Source: Polytrichum commune
Lineage: Eukaryota > Streptophyta > Polytrichopsida > Polytrichales > Polytrichaceae
Direction: 5' to 3'
Assembly (NCBI GenBank): GCA_950295325.1
Contig: OX485806.1
Coordinates: 62,001 to 126,000 of the forward strand
Length of the DNA stretch: 64,000 nucleotides
In this document: positions 1 to 10,572 of the stretch, in pieces
Layout of the letters: every line of letters begins with the position of its first letter
How positions within the stretch are numbered: position 1 is the first letter of the stretch
The notes under the pieces: model-generated
What the model was told of the DNA's origin: nothing
What the model saw: the letters and a program-made list of their open reading frames with translations, nothing else
The model's database searches: none
Translations under genes and position numbers: made by a program

Positions 1-1044
1 CTAGAGATCTATTTAGTGTTTATTTATAATGATCTAGTGATCTAATCTATCAGGAAAAACAACACTTAAGTTAAACAGTGCCTCCAAACCCATCAACTTA
101 GCAAAGCAGTTTGTGATGCAATTATTGCCACACCCATCCACCTTATAGTCCTAAGGTGCTTCGCTATCTTTCATGCGGGGTTTATGGGGGGCTTATTGAG
201 AACGCAAACCTAGATAGCAATGCTTCTATTGGCTTTCTTCTATGCTCATGTTATGCTTCTAAGGTGAGTGCATCAATTATGGATTTTTATTTATTTTATT
301 TCAGCAAATATAGAGGATTCATAACACAATTGATAAGTATACAAGCATAATTCAAATGGGTCTACATGAGAGTAGAGCTTGTTAATTTTGAGTCAAGCTG
401 AACATCCTTTGAATTCTTGAATTAAAAGTCATAGATAAGTCATAATGGTTTTCTTTCATATATATTTCAATATAGAATTGGATATATATTTATACGTTAG
501 CACTCATTATAGGGGCACTCACCTCATTTGTAAATGTGTGAAATATGCTTCAGAGGACATGACATTCTTTCCTTCTTAGGCGTCCCAGTGCAAACCACAA
601 GTCCTCCTCTCAAGACCCTCTTCACACTATCAATACACTAAAAACTTCCCACTGCAATGACTACACTAAACAATCCTCTTAGTGTGGGTGGAAAATTAGC
701 ATGAAAATACTTGGCTTGGGCTAAACTAATTTTCTAGTCAAGATGGAATTAACACGGGTCCAAGACCATGGGTCTTCTCCTAAGTCTTCATGAAGACTTT
801 CGGCCAACAAATTGAAAATTAGCTATAGGAAACAAGAAAGTAGCACAATGTAAAATTATTATCCACATTCATTTTCTAGGAAAGAAAAAATTAATGTGAT
901 CCATGCTATTTTTTTGCTAGAAATATAGTGTGAGTTTAAAATAAATGTGGCCCACATTGATTCTCATTATATGATTAGTGTGGACTCTAGAAAATTATTG
1001 CGGCCCACATGGGTATGGGACTATTTATTATACTTGATGATTTC
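1..1044. other. AT-rich spacer with a dispersed-repeat fragment
   Basis: No gene is recognised here. The stretch at about 640-790 (AGTGTGGGTGGAAAATTAG and the following GGCTAAACTAATTTTCTAGTCA) resembles 35650-35790, so it belongs to a dispersed repeat family. A short reading frame at 156-350 matches nothing I know. The splice-like AAGGTGAGT near 260 has no supporting coding context. Confidence 0.5.
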
Positions 1045-1714
1045 CGCCCATGGGGGTGTGACTTAGTCAAATTTAGATGGAATTGTGCAAGCAAAGATAT
1101 GGCGTAGTTTATTATTTGTACCTAAAATGTTGAATTTATTTAGAGGTAATATATGATGGATAAATTTTTCCAAATTAGATTATAACTAATATAAGGTCCT
1201 ATAAAAACATATCCAATTTAGTTTCTTTATATATAATAAACTGTGTGGGATAGATTATCTTCAAGTTGATAATGGACCATTTGTGTGTTGCTTGTGCCAT
1301 TGAGTATGTAATGGCAACATTTTTTGAACCTAAGATATTGAAAGTTTAGAATTTTTGGTTGTTGATACGAAAGCATCTGGCATTTGGAACCCAATGTTTC
1401 ATGGTGCCATTCTTTAATAACTTAGTCTTAGTTTTGGGACTCAAAATGTTAGAAAGATCTTTGTCTTTAATCTTTGAATCTTACTTTTCTAATTCACTTC
1501 AATTCATTATAATAAATTTAAGGGCAAGCATAATCCCCACCTTTCACAATTTGTAAGTATAATAGGGACCCTTAAATACCATGAATTAGATAATTAGATA
1601 ATTAAATGGTCCATTTAATTAGTCCGAGCCAACAAATACCCCCTACAATAATACCCCTCGGTTGCACGTGATATACAACCCTTTCCAAGGAGTTCTTGTG
1701 CCCCCCCCCCCCCC
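1045..1714 (+). repeat. Long dispersed repeat, copy 1, ending in a C tract
   Basis: This block of about 640 bp aligns end to end with 55157-55793 on the same strand. Shared anchors, in order, are TTTATTATTTGTACC, ATATGATGGATAAA, ATATAAGGTCCTA, TTTGTGCCATTGAGT, GCCATTTGGAAC, GACCCTTAAA, CCATGAATTA and GTGATATACAACCCT. Both copies finish a few bases before a C homopolymer (14 C here, 1701-1714). No long protein is encoded. It is probably a non-autonomous transposon or a solo LTR; no target duplication was identified. Confidence 0.75.
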
Positions 1715-2133
1715 AACCTTTTTTAGTTTAGTTCATGTATCATATAGTAGGCAATATTCCACTAGGTCTCACTCATGAATTTCAAAAAAAAAAACTATGT
1801 CAGAACACATACAACTTCATCAATAAAACTTTGAGTTAAATTTTATGAAACTCTTAGAATTAAATATAAGCCTCACAATGACATTTCTGAATATCCGTGG
1901 AGACACCCAAATGATATTCTTTAAGTTTTGGAAACATCCTAGGAAGATGCGGAGTCATGACGTACACCCATTATGGAAAACACTGAACTTGTTCACAACC
2001 CATTCATTGTTGGTAGCACTAAATACTTGAAAAAATGAACACTGTGGGCATGTATTCTGTCGTTGCTACACAAGCACCCTAGTTGTTGGCAAACATGGTT
2101 TCCACTTTGTTCTCTCCCTCGTCTCTCAAATAG

Positions 2134-2464
2134 TACTACACTAAATAGGTAGATTAGTGTTGGGAACACTAATAGTCGACGAAAACGCTAAATGTAAATT
2201 GTCTCTATAGTGTTAGAACACTAAATGTCAACTCTAACACTATTTGTACCAAGTAGTAACTTTAAATATTTACATGAGCACATTTAGTGTTAGATGATAT
2301 TTTGTAAATCTTGGAATGAAGAATTAAAGGAAGAAGAATATGAGAACCTCGTAAAAGGTATAATTTGTTCAAACCCTATTCAAACACTAATTGTAATATC
2401 AGATGAAAATTAGTGTTTTAGGTAACTATTGCATCTAACACTAATCTACCTATTTAGTGTAGTA
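2134..2464. mobile_element. MITE with 28-bp terminal inverted repeats
   Basis: The left end at 2134-2161 begins TACTACACTAAATAGG and the right end at 2437-2464 is its exact reverse complement over 28 bp. The element is 331 bp and non-coding, with internal inverted repeats of AACACTAA/TTAGTGTT type. Both ends can be read as TA duplications flanking CTACACTAAATAGG, which would fit a Tc1/mariner-like MITE. It lies just upstream of the first visible kinase exon, probably inside an intron of that gene. Confidence 0.75.
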
Positions 2465-2577
2465 AAGATGAGAAGATAAACAAAGAATATTATTCTTATC
2501 CTATCATTAGCATTGCGTTTAAGGGGGTTTGGGTTTAGGGTTTGATGAGTTTATTGTGTGAATATTGTCCATGTCAG

Positions 2578-5500
2578 GGCACACTATCAAGCGGGACCAT
2601 AGTGGCTGTGAAGCAATTGTTTATAAAAGGTGGACATAGCATCGACGACTTTTGCAATGAGGTGGTGTTGATCACAGAGATGAAACATCGCAACCTCGTG
2701 AAGCTACAAGGATGTTGCCTTCATGGAAACCAACAACTATTAGTATATGAGTTTGTAGAGAATAGTGACCTACATCAAGCCCTGCTTGGTACGTGTTCAA
2801 TGATGATCCACTGAATGACGCATAAATAATTTTTTTGATCTCGAACAAACTATGACTATGAGATGAACTCGTATCCTTGAACTCATGAAATGCTCAATCT
2901 GAATTTCAAATTATGTGAATATTTGCAGAACGAAAGTGCGATGAGATGACCTGGGCTATACGCCTCAAGATTTGCCTCGGCGTTGCACATGGCCTTCATT
3001 ACTTGCACATGTTGGCAAAGCCCAAAATCATTCACCGCGATATTAAAGCTAGCAACATTCTTCTGGACAACAAATTTGAGGCCAAGATTGCTGATTTTGG
3101 TCAAGCTTTCTTATTTCCAGATGAGCAAACCCACATCCTGACATCACATGTTGCAGGGACCATGTGAGTAAGAATCGCAATGTGTATTTCCTTACATGTG
3201 CTGTGACACAGTTGTGATGGCATAATTGCAAAAGATAGGAAGGTAACAAACACTTACTGGGAAGTTGTTCTGACAATAGTTTGCAAAAGGTATGTGTAAT
3301 TTGTCATGATATGATTAGTTGTTTTCAAGTTGGCCAACATGCAATGAGGTAGCACTTTAGAATAATTCTAAGCTTCGAGCATTTTTTGGCAGGGGCTATC
3401 TAGCACCCGAGTATGCTGCGTGGGGTCAAATAAGTGAAAAGATTGATGTATACAGCTTTGGAGTTGTATTGCTGGAGGTTGTGAGTGGGAGGAGGAATCT
3501 CGATAATACAATGTGTGAGGACCATATTTCTCTTCTCAAGTTGGTAAGATATCTCAAACGAAGTTATTATTGAGTTATTCTATAACCCACTAACCTCGGG
3601 GGGTGCACCTTTCATTAAAACCTAGAATCACGTGCGTTCACTACATACTCTAAAAACCCCCTATATACAAGTTATTTTTTGTGAAATGAAGTAATACACA
3701 TACAATTGCAACAATAAATATACAAGTGACAATATGTATACACAAAAAAACATCCGTTCATATATAGTCATTAACATAAGTATACAAATATACTTTTGAA
3801 CAATAATCAACCCCTATAATATGTATAACAAAATATCCTAGCTTTCATCAGCAAAGTCGTTGAAAACTTTTTCATCTCCCGGATGTAACTCATTAACATT
3901 TGATTCACCAATATATGTCATTATAGCCAATGCAATTATTGTCTCTAAGTCTACCATCAAATGATGAGTAAGATCATATGTTCACTTGTTGTTAGCCCCT
4001 TTTTGATACCAACATAAACCGATCTCCACGTTTGATGGACGGTCCATCAAGTCAATTGGATCCCTATACTCCACCCAACGATTACCAAACTTCCTCCACA
4101 TCCTATAAACTCTCCCAACAAACCAAACCTTAACTCGAATAGATTTTTTTGGCCTACCTCGTTTTTTCACAGTTTTAGCTTCAAGTGTGTTCAAAAAACA
4201 CACACCACAATCACAACCAAGCTTTAACAAAGTGTCATGGTTTCCAACACTCAGGAGTTTAGGCTTCATTTATAATATGCCAGCTTTAATTCGAGTCAAC
4301 CGATCTTTAGACAAAGAAGGATTGCCATTCAATTGACTAACAAGTGTACTTTTAAAAATTCTAGACTCCCCTACCATTACATAAGCCACAACTAACTTTG
4401 CATTTGATAGAGAGGGAACTTCAAAACGAGGCCATGACAATGTTAGGACTTTCGGTGATTCCCATGGCAGCAGTAGCCGCAGGGACGCTAAGAAGTGGTG
4501 GAAGCAACATGTGAAAGAAGGAAAAATGAAGCAGTTGTTGGCAAAAGAAGCAAGCTATGAGAGAAGAGAAGAAAAAAAACCTTCAGCACCCGACAAAAAG
4601 AGAAAACAAAAACCTAGGGATGGGAGGGGAAAAAGGTCCTTGTTACTTTGAGCTGAACGAATCATTTCAAAACCCTAATACTGCCTCTTTCCCCGATATT
4701 ACCTTGACACCTTGTACATGGTTCATACTACCCTATAAGGTTGCTAACGAAAATCGTTAATCCTAGTTAATCCTAATTTCATCCAATATGAAAACTTATG
4801 ATATGTAGTATAATAACAATACCATACAAGTACAATTATTGTATACTTTTCAAAGGCCTTCCATATATGTACGTAACTATAAATTATAACATGTATACCA
4901 TATGTATACTTAATACGGCAAGGTCCAAATCAATACCCCTCCTGTGCACTCACGTATACTCGTACATGTTTAGTACAATGCACCCCCCGAGCCCCTAACT
5001 TCATGGTATTTATAGTTTGAAAGCTTTTACCACTAGAGCCACAAAAGCCCTTAGGTTCCAAAGGCTTTTTACATACATAGTTGGCTGAAAAGTTTGATGC
5101 ATAACATTACTAAGCAATGTGCGTTTTGTTCATGTGGGTCTTGAGAATATAACCATGGCATGCCTCAACTTAGCGTAGATTCAGACTTAATCCGAGTCTC
5201 CTTGCACTAGGATGGGGTATCCCATAGTTATATTCTCAGGATCCACATGAACGAACTCACATTGCTTAATATTGTTATGTGAATGATAAAAGGTGACACC
5301 TTACATGATTTGGTAAAGTTTCCAACCCATAATCCTCTAGTGTCCCAGACTTAGTTGAGGTGACATTTGGAGATTGACAAAATGACATGGAAATCCAAAT
5401 TCATAATCCATGTTTCCAAAATCTGAAAGGTGCACGAAATATCTTGAAATTCAAAGGGCTTCAAGTGGTTGAGTCATCAAGGAGGTTAAACCAAGGATGC

Positions 5501-6133
5501 CAGACTTTGGGGTTGTTGACAACCTTCAATTAGTGGACATAACTACAATCATTCAAGCTAAATTGGCTCAATTTTTTTCCCCATAGGAAATTAATGATAT
5601 TGAAGTGGTTTCACTCTCAATATATTATGTCTTAGAAATCCCGTCAAAAACTAAATTTGGAATATGATCAGTGATCAATGTAGACTTAATGGGCTCACAT
5701 TCACGCCGGTATGATATACGGGCGTTATTTTTTCTTTTCTTTTCTTTGGAATATGACATTTTGAACTTTCGCGATGCAGGCATGGAGGTTACATGACGAA
5801 GACAAAATTGTGGAGCTCATCGATCCGACTCTTATCTTGAGTGTCAATGAACAATGGGAAGTGCAAAGAGTAATCAAAATTGCGATGTTATGCTTGCAAA
5901 ACTCAGATGTGAAACGACCGACCATGGCACAAGTGGTGGCCCTGTTGCAAGGTGATCAATTGGATTTAGCGGTGGATGATTTGGAGTCCAGCGAGAGAGA
6001 GGCTAATTTATTTGAGAAGTCGGGATGTGTTAGCTTCAGATCAAATTTAACTGTGACTAGGGAAGAGTCACTTGACTTACCTCTATTTGAAGGATTGTCT
6101 ATATCTGCACGGATCTGTTCATCATCCATGTGA
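2578..6133 (+). CDS. Receptor-like serine/threonine kinase, 3' part (kinase domain without glycine loop)
   Basis: Four exons join in phase: 2578-2788, 2929-3163, 3393-3543 and 5780-6133 (stop TGA). They encode a kinase domain from subdomain II onward: VAVK lysine, helix-C NEV glutamate, HRDIKASN catalytic loop, DFGQA metal-binding loop (family usually DFGLA), GYLAPEYA activation segment, DVYSFG and the KRPT arginine. The style matches LRR-VIII/CRPK1-type plant receptor kinases, which phosphorylate intracellular targets at the plasma membrane. A tail of about 60 residues follows the domain. The first visible exon starts in phase 0 after an AG acceptor, so at least one upstream exon is required. 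I found no GxGxxG loop, transmembrane or ectodomain exon in 1-2577. The gene is therefore partial here or a 5'-truncated pseudogene; the catalytic residues are intact. The last intron (2.2 kb) carries a transposon and a foldback. Confidence 0.85.
3595..4994. mobile_element. 1.4-kb transposon with CTCGGGGGGTGCA ends, in the kinase intron
   Basis: The left end reads CTCGGGGGGTGCAC and the right end is the inverted TGCACCCCCCGAG, with CTAAC flanking both sides (3590-3594 and 4995-4999) as a possible 5-bp target duplication. The interior is AT-rich. On the minus strand at 3982-4269 is a 95-aa frame containing an AT-hook-like KKRGRPKKS and the pattern [14 protein letters not shown]; it may be a relic of the element's own protein, family not recognised. 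The ends resemble those of the elements near 10.07-10.57 kb and 56.05-56.51 kb. Confidence 0.6.
3982..4269 (-). pseudogene. Unrecognised 95-aa frame with AT-hook-like motif
   Basis: This minus-strand frame lies inside the transposon in the receptor-kinase intron. It holds a basic KKRGRPKKS stretch typical of AT-hook minor-groove binding, then a segment rich in W, R and Y. Two cysteine pairs occur near the start (CDCGVC). I cannot assign a family. Its position between inverted ends suggests a remnant of a transposon protein rather than a host gene. It could also be a chance frame. Confidence 0.3.
5097..5285. repeat. Foldback (hairpin) element
   Basis: Arms of about 65 bp at 5097-5163 and 5216-5285 are near-perfect reverse complements. 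Shared strings are AAGCAATGTG, GTTCATGTGG and GAGAATATAAC, separated by a loop of about 50 bp. It sits in the last intron of the receptor kinase, downstream of the 1.4-kb element. It is probably a MITE or foldback element; as RNA it would form a long stem. Confidence 0.75.
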
Positions 6134-7600
6134 AACATAAATATTGAGTTACTTCAGAGAAATAATTGATGAACGAATTTGCATCTTTGTAATTTTCCTA
6201 ATTTAGTAAGACCTTTGATCAACAATTACTTGGCTCAGCAATCATTACCATTTTGGAATTTATCCACTTCCATAATTGACACGGAAAGTGTGACTTCCAG
6301 AGTGTTCTTAAAGAGCTGCTTTGTTCTATACTGTTGTAACTCAAGAACACTTGATTGCACCTGGTCAAGAACTTCAATAGAATTTGGACTGTCTTGGAAG
6401 CATAGAATTGAAATGGCTCTCCACAATTCGAGGGCTAGGTTATTCAAAGAGCCAGCACATCTTTGTTTGCAAAATTCTCTTGAAACGACAGTTTGGCTCT
6501 GCGATTTTGAAATTAGGCTTTAAAATTTAAAATTAATCTCCAAAGATAATTACCAATAGTTGCTTGAGCTTGCTTTGAAACCTCATATAACAACCAATTA
6601 GCTTGCAATTTATTAACCCCATTCATATCCTGAATGCAATGAAAACAGAACAAAATAAAGATACATTAAAAAATTTGAAATCACAACATTAAGTAGGGGG
6701 GTGTCCTCGCTGCTATTGCAACTTGTTATCTAGTCTCCTCTTGCCGATTATGTAGTCTGTAATTACACCACACGAAGGCAATCTTTTCAAGCTTCTCCAA
6801 TTTGCTCTCATACAAAAATCTATGCATGGTGCTAAAAATGACAAGGGCACAATCTTCCATGTGCTTCAAAAACATATTAAAAGAACTTTCAATTCCATAT
6901 TTCAAGTCATGGTGACCAAACTTGTCATCGTGGATTCACAAGTCAACATTCAATTGTAAGTGCTTCCCTGAAACTTGAACATCTACCTCTGTACCTGAAA
7001 CAAAACCTTCAAATTATACTTGGTGAAACATGATACCTCATGCATGGTTGGGTTGTCTCTACACTCACAACAACCTCCCCTTCTAATCTCAATGGGATTC
7101 AAGAGGTTGCTACCTCGTCCAACATGAAGAAACTATCAATAGTTCCAAGCGAGTCATTTGCAAACATGTGCATTGGTCTCTCCAAAATTGTGTTGCAAGT
7201 GCAAGTTTGTATATCTTGATGGTTTGAATCAACTAAATCAAAGTCATGGGGAAAAATTTGTAAATTGTAGTTAGCAACATCATTGGAATCCATCCATCAC
7301 ATGATTTTTATCATTGTGATCTCGGTTTGCTAGAGGATGTGTCAACATGCCAAGTGTTGTTGGAAGCTTGAGTTCTTAAAACATGACATGCCCATGAAAA
7401 GACCCTCATTAAGTAGTGATGAAGCATCTAAGAATGATTTGTCTATCATGTGTTGCTTTATACGTAGCATCATGTTTGCCTACAACATCCACTAACACAC
7501 ATGGTTGGAAGATTTTTCAAATTGAGAGTTATTTGTTTCTTATGTTGGACGGTAGAAACATCATGCACTTGTGCAACTTCTTGCGGAATGTCAAAGTTAC
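6134..7600. other. Spacer downstream of the kinase, no gene recognised
   Basis: The kinase 3' UTR presumably occupies the first few hundred bases. Beyond it the sequence is AT-rich with short frames on both strands, none matching a known family. The minus strand from about 7.3 kb upward merges into the relic described next. Confidence 0.4.
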
Positions 7601-8165
7601 CAATCCATATTTTCTTTGTTGAAAGTTGGATTTCAACAAGTCAAGGATGTTTTCGTTCATGGCGCCAACAAATACCTTTGTATTGCATTGTTTGCATACC
7701 CACTAACTGGTCATAATCTTGTGCCATCCTCCATGTAATGGTTCTTTCAATTTCACAAATTCATTTGAGCAAAGATTAAAGAGATCACATTTGACAATCG
7801 CTTGCATATCTATAGGTTAACCACACAACCATGACACATAAGCTTTTATGTAGTTCGTAGATAGAAAATGTATTTGCTTTTGTACAGGCAAGGATCTTGG
7901 TTCTTGTTTCTAACACCAAAGGATTTAAGCAAAGCTTCAAACAAACCATTTTGACCATATGTAGAAGAATCTAAGCGAATACAATGTTGTGGTAATATGA
8001 CAATCTGCTTGGATTAGACAACATGGTCATCTTTAAGCCTTCATTCATATGGTTCTCCCATATCAACTGCATAAATTGATTACTAACTTTGGATGAAACA
8101 AAATTTTGACTTGTTTTGGGAAGAAACAAAACAACACGCTTAAATGGATCACCATTTAGGTAACC
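7600..8165 (-). pseudogene. Minus-strand transposon-like coding relic, unidentified
   Basis: Read on the minus strand, 8160 down to about 7980 gives some 60 codons without a stop, beginning LNGDPFKRVVLFLP and ending YYHNIVFA. Further frames at about 7660-7500 (for example STKKIWIGNFDIPQEVAQ) are offset from it by stops and frameshifts. Residue composition looks protein-coding rather than random. I do not recognise the family. A decayed retrotransposon or DNA-transposon protein is the likeliest reading. Confidence 0.3.
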
Positions 8166-8235
8166 ATAGACTATTTGTCGCGACTCTTGCTAGCTCGCCT
8201 TAATTTATCTTTATTGTTTCGCAACTTTAGCAAGT

Positions 8236-9475
8236 GTCACGAACGTTAACCCTGCACATCCCACACACATGCATAATTAGCTCCCAATACCAACCTCCAA
8301 GCTCATAGTTTGGTCATCAAACCCTTTTACACATATATTCAAAACTCTCCCTTTAGCATGTAGCCAATGATTAGGTGCGGACTTCCATTCATGTCCATCG
8401 AATCTTGAGTTGATCATCGTGTTGCCGGAGCAACACTACAACAATCCAAAGCATACTTGGCAACTTCGCCCCCACGATAGACAACGCCCGTGAAGGCTGC
8501 GATGTTTTGCAATGGGCAAGGTTGATCCGCAAAGCAACCTCCCCATATAAGCCTCTAGGACTTTGCATAGGGCCCCTAGCCCACGTCGAGTCACATTTTG
8601 TCTCTCTCCTAAAAGTTGGGGCCATGTAGACGTTTTCCCTTAGCCGCGGGGGTTGGAGCCCCCTAGCAGCTTTAAACCTCCATAACTTCATTGTTCAATC
8701 TCCGATTCTATCAAGCGACCAATCCATCAATATTTACTCTTTGCGTAGATGCCGATAGACTCCTCACTTATCACATTCGGGCAAGTATTGTGGGAGTTAT
8801 GCTTGTCCAAACCTCGGCAATCTTGGGTATCACTCCCGGGTCACTGTTGTCCCACCACAACGCCCCCGGACGCCATAAGCTATCCAATGTTTATGGCCTT
8901 ACCCTTGTGACTCCTAGTCTTTGTAGGTGGGAGGCGTTCTCAACGGCCGGGGCCATCACCTACACTAGGATTACTCGGGCCCTCTCACCTGTGGCGCCAT
9001 AAGTCTCGGGTGTCACTCCGGGGTCCCCCTTGTGTTCATGGTGTTGTGGACACTCCTCGTAAAGAGACGTGCGACATTATTGGAAGTCAATAGAAACTAG
9101 AGACGAGATTGCACAAGCATATACACATAAACAAAGGCAAATGCACAATTGGAGTGAGATAATCTCGTGCTCTCCTTGCTTTGCCTTTTATTACTTCTCT
9201 TTTTTTCTTTGGTTCATACAAACAATATGGGATAACTCTTCTCACTCTCGGACCGACGTTGTGGTTTTTTTCTAATCTTATTATTTCTCAGGCCTTTTTC
9301 ATTACATTTCTACTAAGTACAAGCAATCTAATGCTCTACCTTCTATCACTCCTTCTAATATTATATTTCTATTAACTACGAGCAATCTAATGCTCTGCCT
9401 TCTACAATTCCTTCTAGTATTACATTTATATTGACTATGAGCAATCTAATGCTCCACCTTCAACATGGACCTCAA
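8236..9475. mobile_element. Possible LTR-like region with a GC-rich core and a 60-bp tandem array
   Basis: A GC-rich island (about 8450-9010) stands out against AT-rich flanks and contains the related strings GGGTATCACTCCCGGGTCAC and GGGTGTCACTCCGGGGTC. It is preceded by TGTCACGAACG at 8236. At about 9309-9471 lie three diverged units of about 59 bp built on GAGCAATCTAATGCTC. No protein domain is visible and no matching second LTR was found in the window, so the LTR reading is tentative. Confidence 0.3.
9309..9471 (+). repeat. Short tandem array, about 59-bp unit, three copies
   Basis: Three consecutive units share AGCAATCTAATGCTC followed by CCTTC. Unit starts lie near 9310, 9372 and 9431, and the last is partial. 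The copies differ by several substitutions. It is a minisatellite with no coding content. Confidence 0.75.
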
Positions 9476-10065
9476 CTTTACAAGCACCATATTTAAGCCT
9501 TGAATAGGTCACATTTGTTAGTTCAGTAAACCGCTTATCCCTTTGACAAAAAATAATCATACATCCAACCCAACAGTGTCAATATATGTTAATTTCAAAT
9601 TGCGATACCAATAATTTATATATGCTTATGTAAATACAAATCTTGGAAGAACTCTTGCAATTTGTGTTGATTGTGATTGATTAATTGACACTCTTAAAGT
9701 AAAATTTGACCACATGGTGACCACACAACTCAATGCATTTTACAAGTACATCCAAGTCAATGCTTAAAGATGAATTGACACCATGGTTGTTCACATAACA
9801 ATAAAATCACACATCATCTTTCATATGTAGCTATTTATCTTGTGAGTGTCTTTCTAGCAAGTAAAATAATAATAATCGCATGACTCAATGCTCATGTAGT
9901 CACTTACATAGATAGGACATAAACAAGAGTTTTCAAAAAAGCAAGCATGAATGAAGAGTCTCCTCATATGCATGCTATTATTCCAATGATCATCAACCTA
10001 ATTAATTGACAAGTCACAAAAATTTGATATGTTGGCATTAATCAATTTGAATTATAACAAAAACC
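9476..10065. other. AT-rich spacer
   Basis: No gene, RNA or clear repeat structure is seen here. The composition is like the surrounding transposon-derived DNA. Confidence 0.4.
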
Positions 10066-10572
10066 TCTCCCCGAGGGGGGGGCACTAGCAGTATTTTAGA
10101 AACAACGTGCGATAAAATATAGGATATTTAATATTCATTTGAGGTAAATTTTTGAATGATTTTATATTAAATATAGGAGCAAATCAATGTTGGAAACCAA
10201 CTATGAAAAAAAAATCCATTCAATATAACATGTGTAAGGGGCCACATTTTGCTTCATCAAAGAAGATGGAGGGCTCCATTTTAATTCATGAAGGTTTCTC
10301 TTCATTAAGGATACTTTGACCTCCATTATCTGTAAACGTTGACATGAAGGGGTATATTTGAGACAATATTTGATGTTTGAAATTCTTTTACAAATGTTGG
10401 ACAATTATGTTTTTGAACACACTAAATTTTAAGTTTGCACTCTACTTGCATTCTCCATTACAATCTTGTTGGTGTAATTAATTTCTATTATGTTTTGTTC
10501 TTGCCATACCACAACAATGCAATCCCGTTGTTAAAATGCCAATTCACAATGCAACCCCCCCCCCCCCCGGCT
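10066..10572. mobile_element. Small element with C/G-tract ends
   Basis: The left end reads CCCCGAGGGGGGGGGCACT, followed about 20 bp later by ACGTGCGATAAAAT. The right end is a run of 14 C (10555-10568). Its reverse complement, (G)n TTGCATTGTGAATTG, resembles the left end of the element at 56055 (GGGGGGTGCACTCCATTGTGAAGTTG). Length is about 500 bp and no intact coding frame is present. Boundaries are approximate. Confidence 0.45.

Noticed and set aside
4990-5050. Possible tRNA-derived SINE head (minus strand GGCTCTAGTGGTAAAAGC)
   Set aside because: It resembles a pol III A box, but no convincing B box (GGTTCGANNCC) follows at the right distance and no poly-A or T tail is present.
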